NCBI RefSeq assembly: GCF_001039355.2 | Contig: NC_036679.1 | Span: 1 to 25,790 of the forward strand | Reading direction: 5' to 3' | DNA length: 25,790 nt | From: Lingula anatina | Taxonomy: Eukaryota > Brachiopoda > Lingulata > Lingulida > Lingulidae | Part shown: positions 1-10,684 of the stretch, piece after piece | Layout: every line of letters begins with the position of its first letter | Numbering within the stretch: the stretch's first letter is position 1 | Made by a program: the position numbers and the translations under genes | Notes under the pieces: generated by a model | The model's input: the letters and a program-made list of their open reading frames with translations, nothing else | What the model was told of the DNA's origin: nothing | Databases searched by the model: none

Positions 1-1722
<1,722 letters not shown>

Positions 1723-1730
1723 GTAAAGTG

Positions 1731-1798
1731 GCCATGGTAGTAGAGTTAATATGCTTGTTTTAGGCACAGGAGACGGGGGTTCACTCCCCCTCATGGTT
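1731..1798 (+). tRNA. trnL1: tRNA-Leu (UAG), reads CUN
   Basis: Cloverleaf folded by hand. Acceptor gccatgg/tcatggt has 7 pairs with two G-U. Anticodon stem cttgt/acagg has loop tttaggc and anticodon TAG at 1761-1763. T stem ggggg/ccccc. It lies 8 bases after cox1. Confidence 0.88.
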
Positions 1799-1800
1799 TA

Positions 1801-1870
1801 AGGAGGGTTGGTGAAAAATATCATACCTGTCTGTCAAATAGGTGTTACTGAGAGTATCGGTACCCTCCTA
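1801..1870 (+). tRNA. trnD: tRNA-Asp (GUC)
   Basis: Perfect 7-pair acceptor aggaggg/ccctcct. Anticodon stem cctgt/atagg, loop ctgtcaa, anticodon GTC. Two bases separate it from trnL1. Confidence 0.88.
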
Positions 1871-1874
1871 CTAG

Positions 1875-1942
1875 GGGCCTGTAGTATAACAAGTATAGCC
1901 AGTTTCGGCCTGGCTGGTGAGGGTAAAGTCCCTCTGGGTCTT
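1875..1942 (+). tRNA. trnR: tRNA-Arg (UCG)
   Basis: Perfect anticodon stem gccag/ctggc with loop tttcggc and anticodon TCG. T stem gaggg/ccctc. The acceptor gggcctg/tgggtct pairs only with several G-T wobbles, so its ends are less sure. It abuts cox2. Confidence 0.8.
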
Positions 1943-1943
1943 A

Positions 1944-2693
1944 ATGTCTCAGTGAGGTGGTACTTATTATTCAATAAATTTCTCCATAGCTGCTAGGCTA
2001 AGAAAGTTTTTATATGAGTGTATTATAACTATTAATTGTTTTGTGTTAACTACTGTAGTCTGTGGCTTAGTAATAGCGCTAAGCTCAGGACGTGTTGTGG
2101 GACATTGTCGAAAATACCTTAAGAATGAGCTCTTAGAGGCTATTTGAACTATTGTACCTGCTTTTTTAATTTATTTAATTGCTTCTATAAGTTTCTATGT
2201 TTTATATATAAATGGCGAGCATAAGGAGCCTACCTTATTCCATAGTGTAATTACTGGCCATCAATGGTATTGAACATATCAATATGCTATAATTGATGAG
2301 ATGGGCAAATTCTTTGGATTTGAGCATGATTCTTATGCCCTATTAAATGATGTCCCCTCAACTAGAGATGATGACACAGTCTTAAGAAAGGGAGATACCT
2401 ATTTACTTGATGTTGATGCTCCTTTTGTGATTCCTCAAGGAATGCCTGGTGAACTTCTGGTTACTAGAGATGATGTGATCCATTCCTGAAGTGTGCCAGC
2501 ATTAGGGATTACAGTTGATGCTGTTCCAGGTCGACTTAATCGGAGGCCTATTTTAGCTAGAACTGTGGGAGTAGCCTATGGACACTGTCGAGAGTTATGT
2601 GGGGTTAATCATTTTATGATACCTATTTGTGTAGAGATTGTTACTCCTGCTACCTATTTAAAATTTATAAAATTAGAAGAAATTGAAGAGTAA
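1944..2693 (+). CDS. cox2: Cytochrome c oxidase subunit II
   Basis: CuA-bearing subunit of complex IV, which takes electrons from cytochrome c in the intermembrane space. ATG at 1944 follows trnR directly; TAA ends at 2693; 249 residues against about 228 in most animals. Two N-terminal helices are visible. GHQWYWTYQY (aromatic electron-entry region) is present. CuA ligands are His180 (VIHSW) and the cluster C215-S-E217-L-C219-G-V-N-H223-F-M-M226-P; the Met ligand is an ATA codon and appears only under code 5. The usual Gln before Cys is His here (YGHC). The gene ends in an acidic EEIEE tail. Confidence 0.98.
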
Positions 2694-2956
2694 AAGTGGT
2701 TTATTAGCAGTAAATTTACCTATAAAAATTACAAATTTCATAAAATCACTAAGGCCCCCCCCTTGGTGAAAAAACAGGCTTGTCAGATTTATTTTAGCTA
2801 TTTGAGCGTAAAACACTCATTAGTTAAGGAAAAAATAACCTAAAAATTGAAGCAATTTTTGCTTATTTTTATTGATTTTAAAAAAAAATAACTAAATGAC
2901 TATTTCAGTTATTTCCATGATTATTTCTTAATTTACTTCTTTTCCGGCCAAGATTT
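2694..2956 (+). other. Non-coding spacer cox2-nad2
   Basis: A/T-rich stretch with no convincing tRNA. It contains a C7 run (about 2755) and long A and T runs. The nad2 frame is already open from 2882, so part of it may be coding if nad2 starts upstream, for example at ATA 2888. Confidence 0.5.
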
Positions 2957-4036
2957 TTGACCAACTTAGATCATAAAAATCGAGCTTTTTATAGTTTGAT
3001 GTTCGGCTGTGTTTTGGCCGAAGTTGGAAGGCGGATCTTCAGTTTAAATACAGTTCATACTTACTTTTTTTTTACTTTAATAATATCTGGTGGTCTGATG
3101 TGTAGAGGTTGCACAGACTTATTTACTGGGTGGGTTGGGATAGAGGTGATACTTTTATGTTTTTTTCCAATTGTTCTGAAACACAATATACCTTGGCTCT
3201 CAGTGTTGGGATGTGTGAACTACTTTATCATTCAGGTAATTGGGTCTAATGTTTATTTTGTAAGTTCTTGCTTTATGTCGGCATTTGACTCAAAATATTG
3301 AATAATTCCTATCCTGTTAGGTTTATTCTTAAAGCTTGGGATATTTCCTTTCTCTTTTTGAGTACCTAAGGTGTACTCAAGCTTGGAGTGGGGTGGATGT
3401 TTAATAGTTTCTGTTTGGCAAAAGTATGGCCCCCTATTTATTATAGCTAATAATTATTTAAATCAGAAGTTCTGGTGACTGGTAGCACTATCAGGGGTTT
3501 TAAGGGTTTGAATTGGGGGAATACTAGGCGTAACGGTAAACTCAGTTCGTGTACTTATAGGTTGATCCTCTGTTTGTCATGCCGGCTGAATAGCAATTTT
3601 GACTTTAACAAGTGAATGGGTTCTTCTCTTATATTTTTTAACCTATGCTTTAATTTGTACTGCTTTGTTTTCAATATTTGAACTGTCAGGATTAATAAAC
3701 TTTAGGAGATTTGGTTACTTTAGCCAAACAACTCGGGCATGCTTATGTTTGGGATTACTGTCTATAGCAGGAATCCCTCCTCTTTCTGGGTTTTTTCTAA
3801 AGTGGGTGGGTCTCCTTAGCCTGATTGAGTCTGGTTTTGAGTTAACTTCATTAACTCTGATTATAGGGAGTGGCATAAGTGCCCTACTGTATATAAACTT
3901 GGTATTTACTCTGAGGGTTCATAGGTGGGTCACAAGACTCTCTTACCCTGTTACCACACCTAAGTGGGAGGCAGGTGATTATATTCGGATATTTATCTTA
4001 ATTTTTATGTTTCCTTTTTTATTTTTTTTTTATTAA
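2957..4036 (+). CDS. nad2: NADH dehydrogenase subunit 2
   Basis: Membrane antiporter-like subunit of complex I. The frame runs through in-frame TGA (Trp) codons to TAA at 4034-4036. ND2 signs: GWVGMEVILL in the first helix region, VNYFIIQVIGS, GMFPFSFWVPKV, SSVCHAGWM (cf. SSIxHxGW) and GIPPLSGFFLKW. The start is uncertain. TTG 2957 gives 359 residues; ATG 2999 or ATA 2888 are alternatives, because the family aligns only from about residue 40 on. The N-terminus before that is charged and unusual. Ends 2 bases before trnA. Confidence 0.93.
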
Positions 4037-4038
4037 TT

Positions 4039-4104
4039 GGCGCTGTATTCTAAGTAAGGAAGTCCGATTTGCACCCGGAAAGTGGTAGTAATTACCCAGT
4101 GTCT
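4039..4104 (+). tRNA. trnA: tRNA-Ala (UGC)
   Basis: Acceptor ggcgctg/cagtgtc has 7 pairs. The anticodon stem has four pairs (tccg/cgga) plus an a-c mismatch at the loop; loop tttgcac, anticodon TGC. D stem ttc/gaa. Confidence 0.78.
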
Positions 4105-4108
4105 TAGA

Positions 4109-4444
4109 ATGAAAACTTCAACACATCTTCCTGGTGTTTGAGAAATTGGTTTAAACATGAAGGTAGTAATAATTTCGGTTTGATTACTGGTATTTATTAC
4201 TAATATTTTTTTATTAATTTCACGTCGTGGTCATTTATTATCAATTTTGTTAGCTCTTGAATCGCTAAGATTTATTAGGGCTTCTCTATATTGCGTAGTT
4301 TTTAAGTTTGGGGCTTTATGGTTTTTAGGCGTTATTGCAGCCTTTAGGGCTATTGAGGCTGCTACAGGTTTAGTTTTACTGGTACTTCTTATTCGTTGGT
4401 CAGGGTCTGATAACCCTATTTGGCTTCATATAGGTGGTTTTTAG
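4109..4444 (+). CDS. nad4L: NADH dehydrogenase subunit 4L
   Basis: Small membrane subunit of complex I. ATG at 4109 lies 4 bases after trnA; TAG at 4442-4444; 111 residues against about 95-100. Three helices can be seen. The family core is LLSILLALESLSFISASLY followed by AAFSAIEAATGLVLLVLLIR, with the conserved Glu in ALESL and in AIEAATGL. About 15 extra hydrophilic residues sit at the N-terminus; a second ATG at 4157 would give a normal-length protein. It is not next to nad4, as it is in many animals. Confidence 0.92.
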
Positions 4445-4456
4445 CTTACGTCATAA

Positions 4457-4523
4457 GCCAGGGTGGCAGATAAATGCAGTGGATTTAAGACCCGCCTATG
4501 AGTTACTTTTAACTCTCCTGGTA
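4457..4523 (+). tRNA. trnL2: tRNA-Leu (UAA), reads UUR
   Basis: Acceptor gccaggg/tcctggt with G-T wobbles at both ends. D stem gca/tgc. Anticodon stem gtgga/cccgc with one mismatch; loop tttaaga, anticodon TAA. Confidence 0.82.
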
Positions 4524-4575
4524 TAAGAAAGTACTTAAGATTAAGAATTTTTAGAATATAAAGTCCCATCTTTTG

Positions 4576-4788
4576 AGTCAAATCACCATTTAAGGATACA
4601 AAAATTAGCTTATATTTGGTTAAATTATATATATTTGACAGGGGTTCCACCTCTCTTTACGGGGGGCCGGGGTGGAAAATATACCTCTTATCCAGAGGGG
4701 CCCCCCGTAAGATGGACGCCGGATGTTTACCTCTATATAGAGAAAAATGAAATTTTTGGGGGTATGGGGGCTTAAGGTCCTTATTTTA
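4576..4788 (+). repeat. Dispersed repeat A, copy 1 (213 bases)
   Basis: Nearly identical to 6448-6660 and 6671-6883. It holds a perfect 12-base inverted repeat, TTACGGGGGGCC (4657-4668) and GGCCCCCCGTAA (4699-4710), around a 30-base loop. The copies share this hairpin exactly. This copy lies alone between trnL2 and trnK, about 1.7 kb from the others. Confidence 0.92.
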
Positions 4789-4807
4789 ATTTTTTTTCTT
4801 AGCTTTT

Positions 4808-4877
4808 GGGGGAGAAGCCAATGTTATGGCGTCTGGCTTTTAACCGGAAGAAAGTGGCTAATAAACCACCTCCTCTG
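4808..4877 (+). tRNA. trnK: tRNA-Lys (UUU), paralogue of trnN
   Basis: Acceptor gggggag/ctcctct. D arm gcc/ggc. Anticodon stem tctgg/ccgga, loop cttttaa, anticodon TTT. T stem gtgg/ccac. The 5' half is base-for-base the same as trnN at 18943, so one gene arose from the other. Confidence 0.88.
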
Positions 4878-4889
4878 TTTATATTTCTT

Positions 4890-4960
4890 TGGGATTGATT
4901 TGGTTTTGGCAAGTGTCTTCTAAACACATTGTCGGTGGGTTCGATTCCCCCCCTCTCCCT
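4890..4960 (+). tRNA. trnS1: tRNA-Ser (UCU), reads AGN
   Basis: Loop cttctaa with anticodon TCT (4919-4921) on a gtgt/acac stem that extends with a bulge, as often in AGN serine tRNAs. The D arm is poor and the acceptor pairs weakly (gggatt/tctccc), so the ends are approximate. A separate orphan T-arm-like hairpin, caggg/ccctg, follows at 4984-4999. Confidence 0.6.
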
Positions 4961-5035
4961 GCTTATAGAATGGTCTTTGTAGTCAGGGTTCAATCCCTGA
5001 GTCGCATTATTTTAAAAATTTTATGTTTTCATTTT

Positions 5036-5102
5036 TACGATTAAGTGTAGTTAGCATACAAAGCTTTGTCTTTGGGGTCGGGATTGATATCCCGGATCGT
5101 AT
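5036..5102 (+). tRNA. trnQ: tRNA-Gln (UUG)
   Basis: Acceptor tacgatt/gatcgta has 7 pairs. T stem cggga/tcccg adjoins the acceptor. With standard spacing the anticodon loop is ctttgtc, anticodon TTG (5066-5068), on a caaag/tttgg stem with one mismatch. The base after the anticodon is T instead of a purine, which is unusual. Confidence 0.65.
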
Positions 5103-5600
5103 TATCGTTGGAAAACCGGCTCAAGGGTTACAGGTGAGAGAGGAAAAAAATGTTAAGGGCATAGATTCAAGTGGAACTACAGGTGAGAGGTATATCTTGC
5201 CTGCCAGAGGCCTAAGTCTGGGTCTTGGATCTGGGATCTCCAAATATACATTGGAATACTTTGTTTTGAATGCTTCACTCCTACGCGGGGGGGGAGTGAG
5301 TTAAGGCATTCAAAACAGGTATCCAATGTAGGAGATTTCCACCCAAAAAGCGGGGGGCCCCCGCCCCCTACCCCCATAAAGGGTGGGGGGGGGCGGGGGG
5401 GGTCTAGGAGTGGCCTCCTAGATCATTGGATCCCGGCTAAGGGTCCAAGTGAGAGAGGACCCACTACTAAGGCTGTGTCAACTGCCCCATCTCTACCACT
5501 GATAAGGAAAGAGGGGGAAGAGTAGGAAAGATGAGAGGTGAGAGACTCACAACTCATAGCCTCTCTAACTAAAAATTCCCACTCTTTCCTTATATACATG
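5103..5600 (+). other. Hairpin-rich non-coding region, likely control region
   Basis: No tRNA or convincing gene. A dense series of inverted repeats follows: a stem of about 100 bases (5236-5336; TACATTGG/CCAATGTA, GTTTTGAATGC/GCATTCAAAAC and CACTCC/GGAGTG pair in order); C-rich then G-rich runs at 5350-5402 that could form a hairpin or quadruplex; TCTAGGAG/CTCCTAGA (5403-5422, 4-base loop); TTGGATCC/GGGTCCAA (5426-5448). A nested stem, AAGGAAAGAGGGGGAA (5504-5519) against 5576-5591, encloses a GAGAGG/CCTCTC hairpin. The position and structure fit a replication or transcription control region; that role is inferred. Confidence 0.7.
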
Positions 5601-6100
5601 TATATAGAGATGGATTGAGATTAAGAAAATAGGGGGGGTGAAAGAGGGGGGGGAGAACTCCCCCCCTCAAAGGGCTAGCGATGAATTTACTTATGGGGTG
5701 TGAGAAATGTTTAAAAAATGACGATTTTGGGCCATTTTTGTAATTTATTTAAATAAACTTCACTAAACAAGGTTTTCCCCTTTTTCAAACCTGGTATCTT
5801 CAAAAAAAATTAGCCACCTTATTTTTAAAAAATAAGGTTATCATGGGGGTTATATAGAGATGGATTGAGATTAAGACAATAGGGGGGGTGAACGAGGGGG
5901 GGAAGAACTCCCCCACTCTCAAAGGGCTAGCGATGAATTTACTTATGGGGTGTGAGAAATGTTTAAAAAATGACGATTTTGGGCCATTTTTGTAATTTAT
6001 TTAAATAAACTTCACTAAACAAGGTTTTCCCCTTTTTCAAACCTGGTATCTTCAAAAAAAATTAGCCACCTTATTTTTAAAAAATAAGGTTATCATGGGG
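5601..6100 (+). repeat. Tandem repeat B, two 250-base copies
   Basis: Copy 1 is about 5601-5849 and copy 2 about 5851-6100, identical except for a few bases in the G-rich part. Each unit has a hairpin of G runs against C runs around 'agaact', and a terminal hairpin CCTTATTTTT/AAAAATAAGG. No open frame of note. Confidence 0.93.
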
Positions 6101-6447
6101 AGCTTAACTGGGGTTTCACCTTAACTAGTGAGTAATTTATGTCTTGGAAAGAGCTTAGAGGTAAATAGGTTGGGAGCTAAGTGTTAGACAGGTTTTTTCC
6201 TTTCTTTTCTTAAAAGTTGATTTTTTCTAGATTTTGGTTTGTTGTTTTTTAGCTTAGGGTCTATTTTTACGGTTTTTTTTAGGTTCATAAATTAAACAGA
6301 GATTCTCTTTCACCTAAGGGAGTGTGTCATTTTTATGAAGTTTAAGGCCTATTTTTGGTGGTTAAGAGGCTATTTTTACGTAGTTTAGGCCTTATTTTAG
6401 GAGGTTTAAGCCCCCCTTTTGGGGTGTCCTTTTTTAAAAATTTATTA
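6101..6447 (+). other. T-rich non-coding stretch
   Basis: 347 bases without a gene. It shows loose internal repeats of the type 'gtttaaggcctatttttgg' (about 6339-6420) and T runs. I see no tRNA or conserved frame. Confidence 0.6.
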
Positions 6448-6976
6448 AGTCAAATCACCATTTAAGGATACAAAAATTAGCTTATATTTGGTTAAATTAT
6501 ATATATTTGACAGGGGTTCCACCTCTCTTTACGGGGGGCCGGGGTGGAAAATATACCTCTTATCCAGAGGGGCCCCCCGTAAGATGGACGCCGGATGTTT
6601 ACCTCTATATAGAGAAAAATGAAATTTTTGGGGGTATAGGGGCTTAAGGTCCTTATTTTTAAATTTATTAAGTCAAATCACCATTTAAGGATGTCTAATT
6701 TAACCAAATTTAAGTTAAATTATATATATTTGACAGGGGTTCCACCTCTCTTTACGGGGGGCCGGGGTGGAAAATATACCTCTTATCCAGAGGGGCCCCC
6801 CGTAAGATGGACGCCGGATGTTTACCTCTATATAGAGAAAAATGAAATTTTTGGGGGTATGGGGGCTTAAGGTCCTTATTTTTAAATTTATTAAGTCAAA
6901 TCACCATTTAAGGATGTCTAATTTAACCAAATTTAAGTTAAATTATATATATTTGACAGGGGTTCCACCTCTCTTT
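6448..6976 (+). repeat. Repeat A array: two full copies and one truncated
   Basis: Starts at 6448, 6671 and 6894, a period of 223 including a short linker 'taaatttatta'. The first two copies run to about 6660 and 6883. The third stops at 6976, just before the hairpin, and runs into trnM. Copies 2 and 3 share a variant 5' segment (ggatgtctaatttaacc), showing local duplication after dispersal. Confidence 0.93.
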
Positions 6977-6987
6977 TGTCAATTTTT

Positions 6988-7059
6988 CCCTGCTTAGACT
7001 ATGGTTTAGGTCGTTGGGCTCATCACCCGAAGGACTGGGGTACACACCCAGGGCAGGGT
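6988..7059 (+). tRNA. trnM: tRNA-Met (CAU)
   Basis: Acceptor ccctgct/ggcaggg has 7 pairs. Anticodon stem ttggg/cccga, loop ctcatca, anticodon CAT. T stem ctggg/cccag. It follows the truncated repeat A copy. Confidence 0.92.
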
Positions 7060-7089
7060 CTTAATTTGGAGTTTTTATCTTGGATTGTT

Positions 7090-7156
7090 CGGGCTGAAGC
7101 ATTGTAAGATGTGCCTTGCTTACGCCAAGGAGAACTCTGTAACTGGAGTAGCCTGA
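7090..7156 (+). tRNA. trnV: tRNA-Val (UAC)
   Basis: Acceptor cgggctg/tagcctg. D stem gcat/atgt. Perfect anticodon stem ccttg/caagg, loop cttacgc, anticodon TAC. It ends 3 bases before the orphan ORF. Confidence 0.85.
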
Positions 7157-7159
7157 CAA

Positions 7160-7870
7160 GTGAGAATTCTTAGTATAACTCGTCGTCGTGAGACAGATTT
7201 TTCGGCTTTAGTTCACTATGTCCTAGAGCGTCGGGATCTCATGTGTCCATTTGCTGGTCATTTTGTTGCTTTTCGTCCTGGTTTTGATAGGCCTCTAGTT
7301 ATAGATTATTATAAGACTGCTTATCGTTTAAGTGAGGTTTCTTCAGGTTATTTTAAAGTTAAACCAAAATTTGTTGAAAATTTTCGATGTCCTAATAAAA
7401 CAGAACTTTTTTTTTTTCCTGATGATCTAATTTCCCCTCCTTTAGTTTCTTTTGAGTGAGAGCTGTTAAATTGAAAATTTCTTTCAAGGTATATCTTTAA
7501 GAAATATGGAGCAGGGGATTTTATTTGCCTTCCGAGAATTTCTTATACAAATTTTAATATCTCTCGCCTTAAAGATATTTGGTGATTGCAATCTGATTTA
7601 GAGGAGATAGAACCTGGTTTATTTCGAGTAATTTATAAGGAGTTTGTTTATTATAATGACATATGGTTTACCCCTAAGGGGGCTGGAGTGATTGCTTCTA
7701 CTGGTTCGTTTTGGCTTCAGGTTCCTTATCAAATTGTTCTTTGTATGCAAAAAAAGAAATTAAAGAGCAATACAACAATTGCTCATAAGTTTCGTCGTAG
7801 ACGGTGACGTTTTTTTCTTCCATATATAAAATACCCAAGTTATTCATACTTACCACCACTGTTTGAGTAA
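7160..7870 (+). CDS. Orphan ORF, 236 aa, soluble-looking protein
   Basis: I do not recognise this gene. Under code 5 it is open from GTG 7160 to TAA 7868-7870, running through in-frame TGA (Trp) codons. It is exactly bracketed by trnV (ends 7156) and trnT (starts 7877), as real mitochondrial genes are. No clear membrane helix is seen. It is rich in charged and aromatic residues, with Arg clusters near the start (TRRRETDF) and near the end (HKFRRSRWRFF) and a Pro/Tyr-rich C-terminus (YPSYSYLPPLFE). Codon use looks like that of its neighbours, with T-ending codons common. It resembles none of the 13 standard proteins. The basic tail could suit an RNA- or ribosome-binding protein, which is only a guess. 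Start could also be an internal ATA at 7175. Confidence 0.75.
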
Positions 7871-7876
7871 AACTAA

Positions 7877-7945
7877 GCCGTGGAAGCTTTCAAGAAGCGT
7901 TGGTTTTGTAACCCGAGTATGTGGATCGTACCTCCACCCATGGCT
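7877..7945 (+). tRNA. trnT: tRNA-Thr (UGU)
   Basis: Acceptor gccgtgg/ccatggc, extended by three more pairs outside the mature ends. D stem gctt/aagc. Loop tttgtaa, anticodon TGT. T stem gtgga/tccac. Confidence 0.9.
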
Positions 7946-9216
7946 TACTAAGTAAATTCGCCCCTAGTTTCTATTTGGTGTAGGCCAAGCGGTCAGAGGA
8001 ATTAAGGCATGGTAGTTTTGTTGGAATTTATCCTTGTAAGGATTTAGCGCTCCAGTGAGTGGAAACGAAAAGACGCACGTGCAATGTTCGGAGGGTTAAG
8101 GACTAGATCCTAAGCAACTGCTCCTGTACCGTTACGGGAAGCGGCATCAAGTCTATCATTACGTCTAGGGTTACCCACTACACCAGTCATGAGGGGTTCA
8201 AATAGCAACTCAAGTTGGCTGGCATGTACGCTAGATCACCGGGGTAAAGGTCGAATGCCAGCAACCGCGGTTAAATTCACACGGGAACTCGCGGGTTGAA
8301 AGGTGCCCTGGGAAGGAATGTTATGCCGGACTAGGGCACTGGGGATGCTCGTGTGCCGGTCAGATTCAAAGTGCCGGCAGAAGAGACAGTTAGACGCAGA
8401 AGAAAGCAAAGTTTCGGAAGAGTCATGCCCAACTAGGAGTGCAATCCGAAATTGTGGTAAAGAGGGCCTTAAGACTCTGATAGTTGAATCTGTGAAAATT
8501 GGAGAGTCAACCGGGATTAGAGACCCCGCTAGTCCCAGACGTTAATTATGCTTACCTCTCCAGTGGTAGGGGTCCTTAGGGAGAACCTTGACATATGAGA
8601 TATTAGAGTTTGCAAGCTACCGGATGATTACGAGCAGTACCAGGCTTAAAATTCGAAGGGGTAGACGGCTTCTTGAAGGTATAAGGGGAGCTTGATCTTT
8701 TATCTGATGATCCCCGTTTTACCTTACTCTGACTGGTGGTGGGAGTGGCCTAGAGCCTTAAAATCCACCCACCTCAGGTGTCATATCGCTGCCTAAAGCT
8801 TATGGTGCGAATCGACTAAAAATAATGCTTGTTTTCTTAGAATTCCAAGTGCCCATACTTGAAGCGTGGTTTTGAGTACGATCAGTGTGCGTGAAGCTAA
8901 CGTAAAGGGGGCATAGCCAGTAGTTTTGCCCAGCTCCCTCTTTAAGGCTGGTTCCTTGAAGAGTCTTAAGACAGAAGACAAGTCGACAGGTCCCTCATGT
9001 CAGAGGCTACGATTGAGCTACAAATAGCTTATATTAGGCTAACGAAATGTGGTTGAAATAGCCACAGGAAGCAGGACTTATAAGTAATAGGAGTTTAGGA
9101 AGCTCTTATGAATTCTATTCAACCGGGGAGTGTACTAACCGCCCATCACCCGGGGGGAGACCGCTGGTAAGTTGTAACAAGGTAGGCGTACGGGAACGTG
9201 TGCCTGGATCAGGAAG
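7946..9216 (+). rRNA. rrnS: Small subunit (12S) ribosomal RNA
   Basis: Core sequences in order: the 530-loop region, aatgccagcaaccgcgg (8254-8270); ggattagagaccccgct (8514-8530); the decoding region gtactaaccgcccatcaccc (9132-9151); and gtaacaaggtaggcgta (9174-9190). Ends are set by trnT and trnP; the true 5' end is probably some tens of bases inside. It is well conserved and G-rich compared with the coding regions. Confidence 0.93.
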
Positions 9217-9285
9217 CGGGGTCTAGTGTAATTAGCACGCAGGTTTTGGGAACTTGAGGTCAGGAAAATAGCTCCTGGTCCCTGA
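9217..9285 (+). tRNA. trnP: tRNA-Pro (UGG)
   Basis: Anticodon stem caggt/acttg, loop tttggga, anticodon TGG. D stem gtg/cac. T stem cagga/tcctg. Acceptor cggggtc/gtccctg has one mismatch. Defines the 12S 3' limit. Confidence 0.85.
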
Positions 9286-9289
9286 ATGA

Positions 9290-9357
9290 AGGCCATTAAA
9301 ATTTAGAAAACACTTGGTTTATGATCCAAAGTGAAAGGGGACTGCTCCTATGGTTTT
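9290..9357 (+). tRNA. Extra tRNA-like element, anticodon unclear
   Basis: Acceptor aggccat/atggttt (7 pairs, some G-T) and a T stem agggg/ctcct next to it. The anticodon arm cttgg/ccaa(a)g has an 8-base loop, tttatgat, and the D arm is weak. All 22 normal tRNA species are found elsewhere, so this is a surplus or decayed gene. It ends one base before the cob start. Confidence 0.5.
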
Positions 9358-9358
9358 G

Positions 9359-10615
9359 ATGTTTAGTCGTAAGAATAAATGAGTAAAATTTCTTAATAAC
9401 AGGGTTTGGGATTATAAGGTTCCAATTAACATTAATAATTGGTGGTATTTTGGGTCATTACTGGGTCTTATGTTAGTGTGTCAAATTATTAGGGGGTTTT
9501 TTTTGTCTACTCATTATGTGGCTCATGTAGACTACGCTTTCGACTCAATTGTTCATATTAATCGAGACGTGAATTATGGGGCTCTTATTCGAGGGTTCCA
9601 TATCAATGGAGCCTCTATGTTCTTTTTCTTTATGTACATCCACATTGGTCGTGGAATTTATTATGGTTGTTATCGTCAAGCTGGAGTGTGGTACACCGGA
9701 ATTGTTCTAATACTATTGCTTATGGCTACATCTTTCCTTGGGTATGTTTTACCTTGGGGTCAAATGTCCTATTGAGCGTCAGTGGTTATTACTAGATTAT
9801 TAAGAACTATTCCTTACATTGGTCCTAGTCTAGTGGAGTGAATTTGGGGAGGTTATGCAGTTGGACAAGCAACTCTTACACGTTTTTATAGATTGCATTT
9901 TATTTTACCATTTATTATAGTAATTGTAGTGATCATTCATGTAGGTCTTCTTCATGAGACAGGTTCAAGAAATCCCCTAGGTTTGTACGACCCTAGTGGG
10001 GTGGGTATACGAAGGTTTCACCCTCTATACTCTTGTAATGATCTCTTTTTCTGCTTAGTTGCTATAGGATATTTAATTAAATTAAGGGCATTCCATACTT
10101 GAGCTTTTGTTCCATGTGAAAACTGAATTAAAGCAGATCCTATAACTACGCCTAAACACATTACTCCAGAGTGATATTTCCTATGGGTATATACAATTTT
10201 GCGATCTGCTCCTACTAAGGGCGGAGGTGTTGCATTAATAGTTTTATCTATTTTAGTGCTAGCCATTCTTCCTTTAGTTCCTATAACTCATTGACAGGGT
10301 GGAACTCAGTTTAGTCCTGTTGGAAAAATGTTATTTGCTCTTTGGGTGAGAAATTGGCTTATTATGACTTGGGTTGGAAGTCAGCCGGCTACATGGCCTT
10401 TTATAGAGGAAACTGTGTATAGAACAGTTATTTATTTTGCTTTCTTTCCTGTTTTCTTGTTAAATCTTGCCTTGAAAGCTAGGAAATTTCAGCTTGACCG
10501 AAGGTTGTACTATAAGCTTTGGATTCTTATTCTATATGTTTCCATTATAATTACTATTTTCTATAATCTCCCTGAGTCTATTAAGTGAACTATTGAGGAT
10601 TTTTTAGCTAACTAG
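9359..10615 (+). CDS. cob: Cytochrome b
   Basis: Heme-binding core of complex III, site of quinol oxidation and quinone reduction. ATG 9359 to TAG 10613-10615; 418 residues against about 380. Heme ligands: His81 and His95 ([11 protein letters not shown] ... YIHIGRG), and His180 and His194 (SLHFILPF ... VIIHVG), each 14 apart as in the family. The Qo-site motif PEWYF is present, as are [11 protein letters not shown] and [19 protein letters not shown]. An N-terminal extension of about 15 basic residues and a longer C-terminus account for the extra length. It follows a tRNA-like element and is followed by atp8. Confidence 0.98.
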
Positions 10616-10684
10616 GGGGGAAAAAATCTTTAGAGCCTAGTGTTTAATAATGGGGTACAAGTATCTATTTACTTTTCCTCTTTA

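Noticed and set aside
4984-4999. Separate tRNA after trnS1 suggested by the caggg/ccctg hairpin
   Set aside because: No upstream strand pairs with the would-be acceptor agtcgca, and there is no room for an anticodon arm.
5023-5304. Open frame across trnQ and the first large hairpin
   Set aside because: It runs through a tRNA and an inverted repeat with no protein-like pattern; best seen as chance.
4576-6976. Insertion sequence or transposon
   Set aside because: No transposase frame, no clear terminal inverted repeats at the copy ends and no visible target-site duplication.
8303-8545. Open frame inside the 12S rRNA
   Set aside because: It overlaps the conserved 530-loop-to-ggattag part of the rRNA; the protein looks random.
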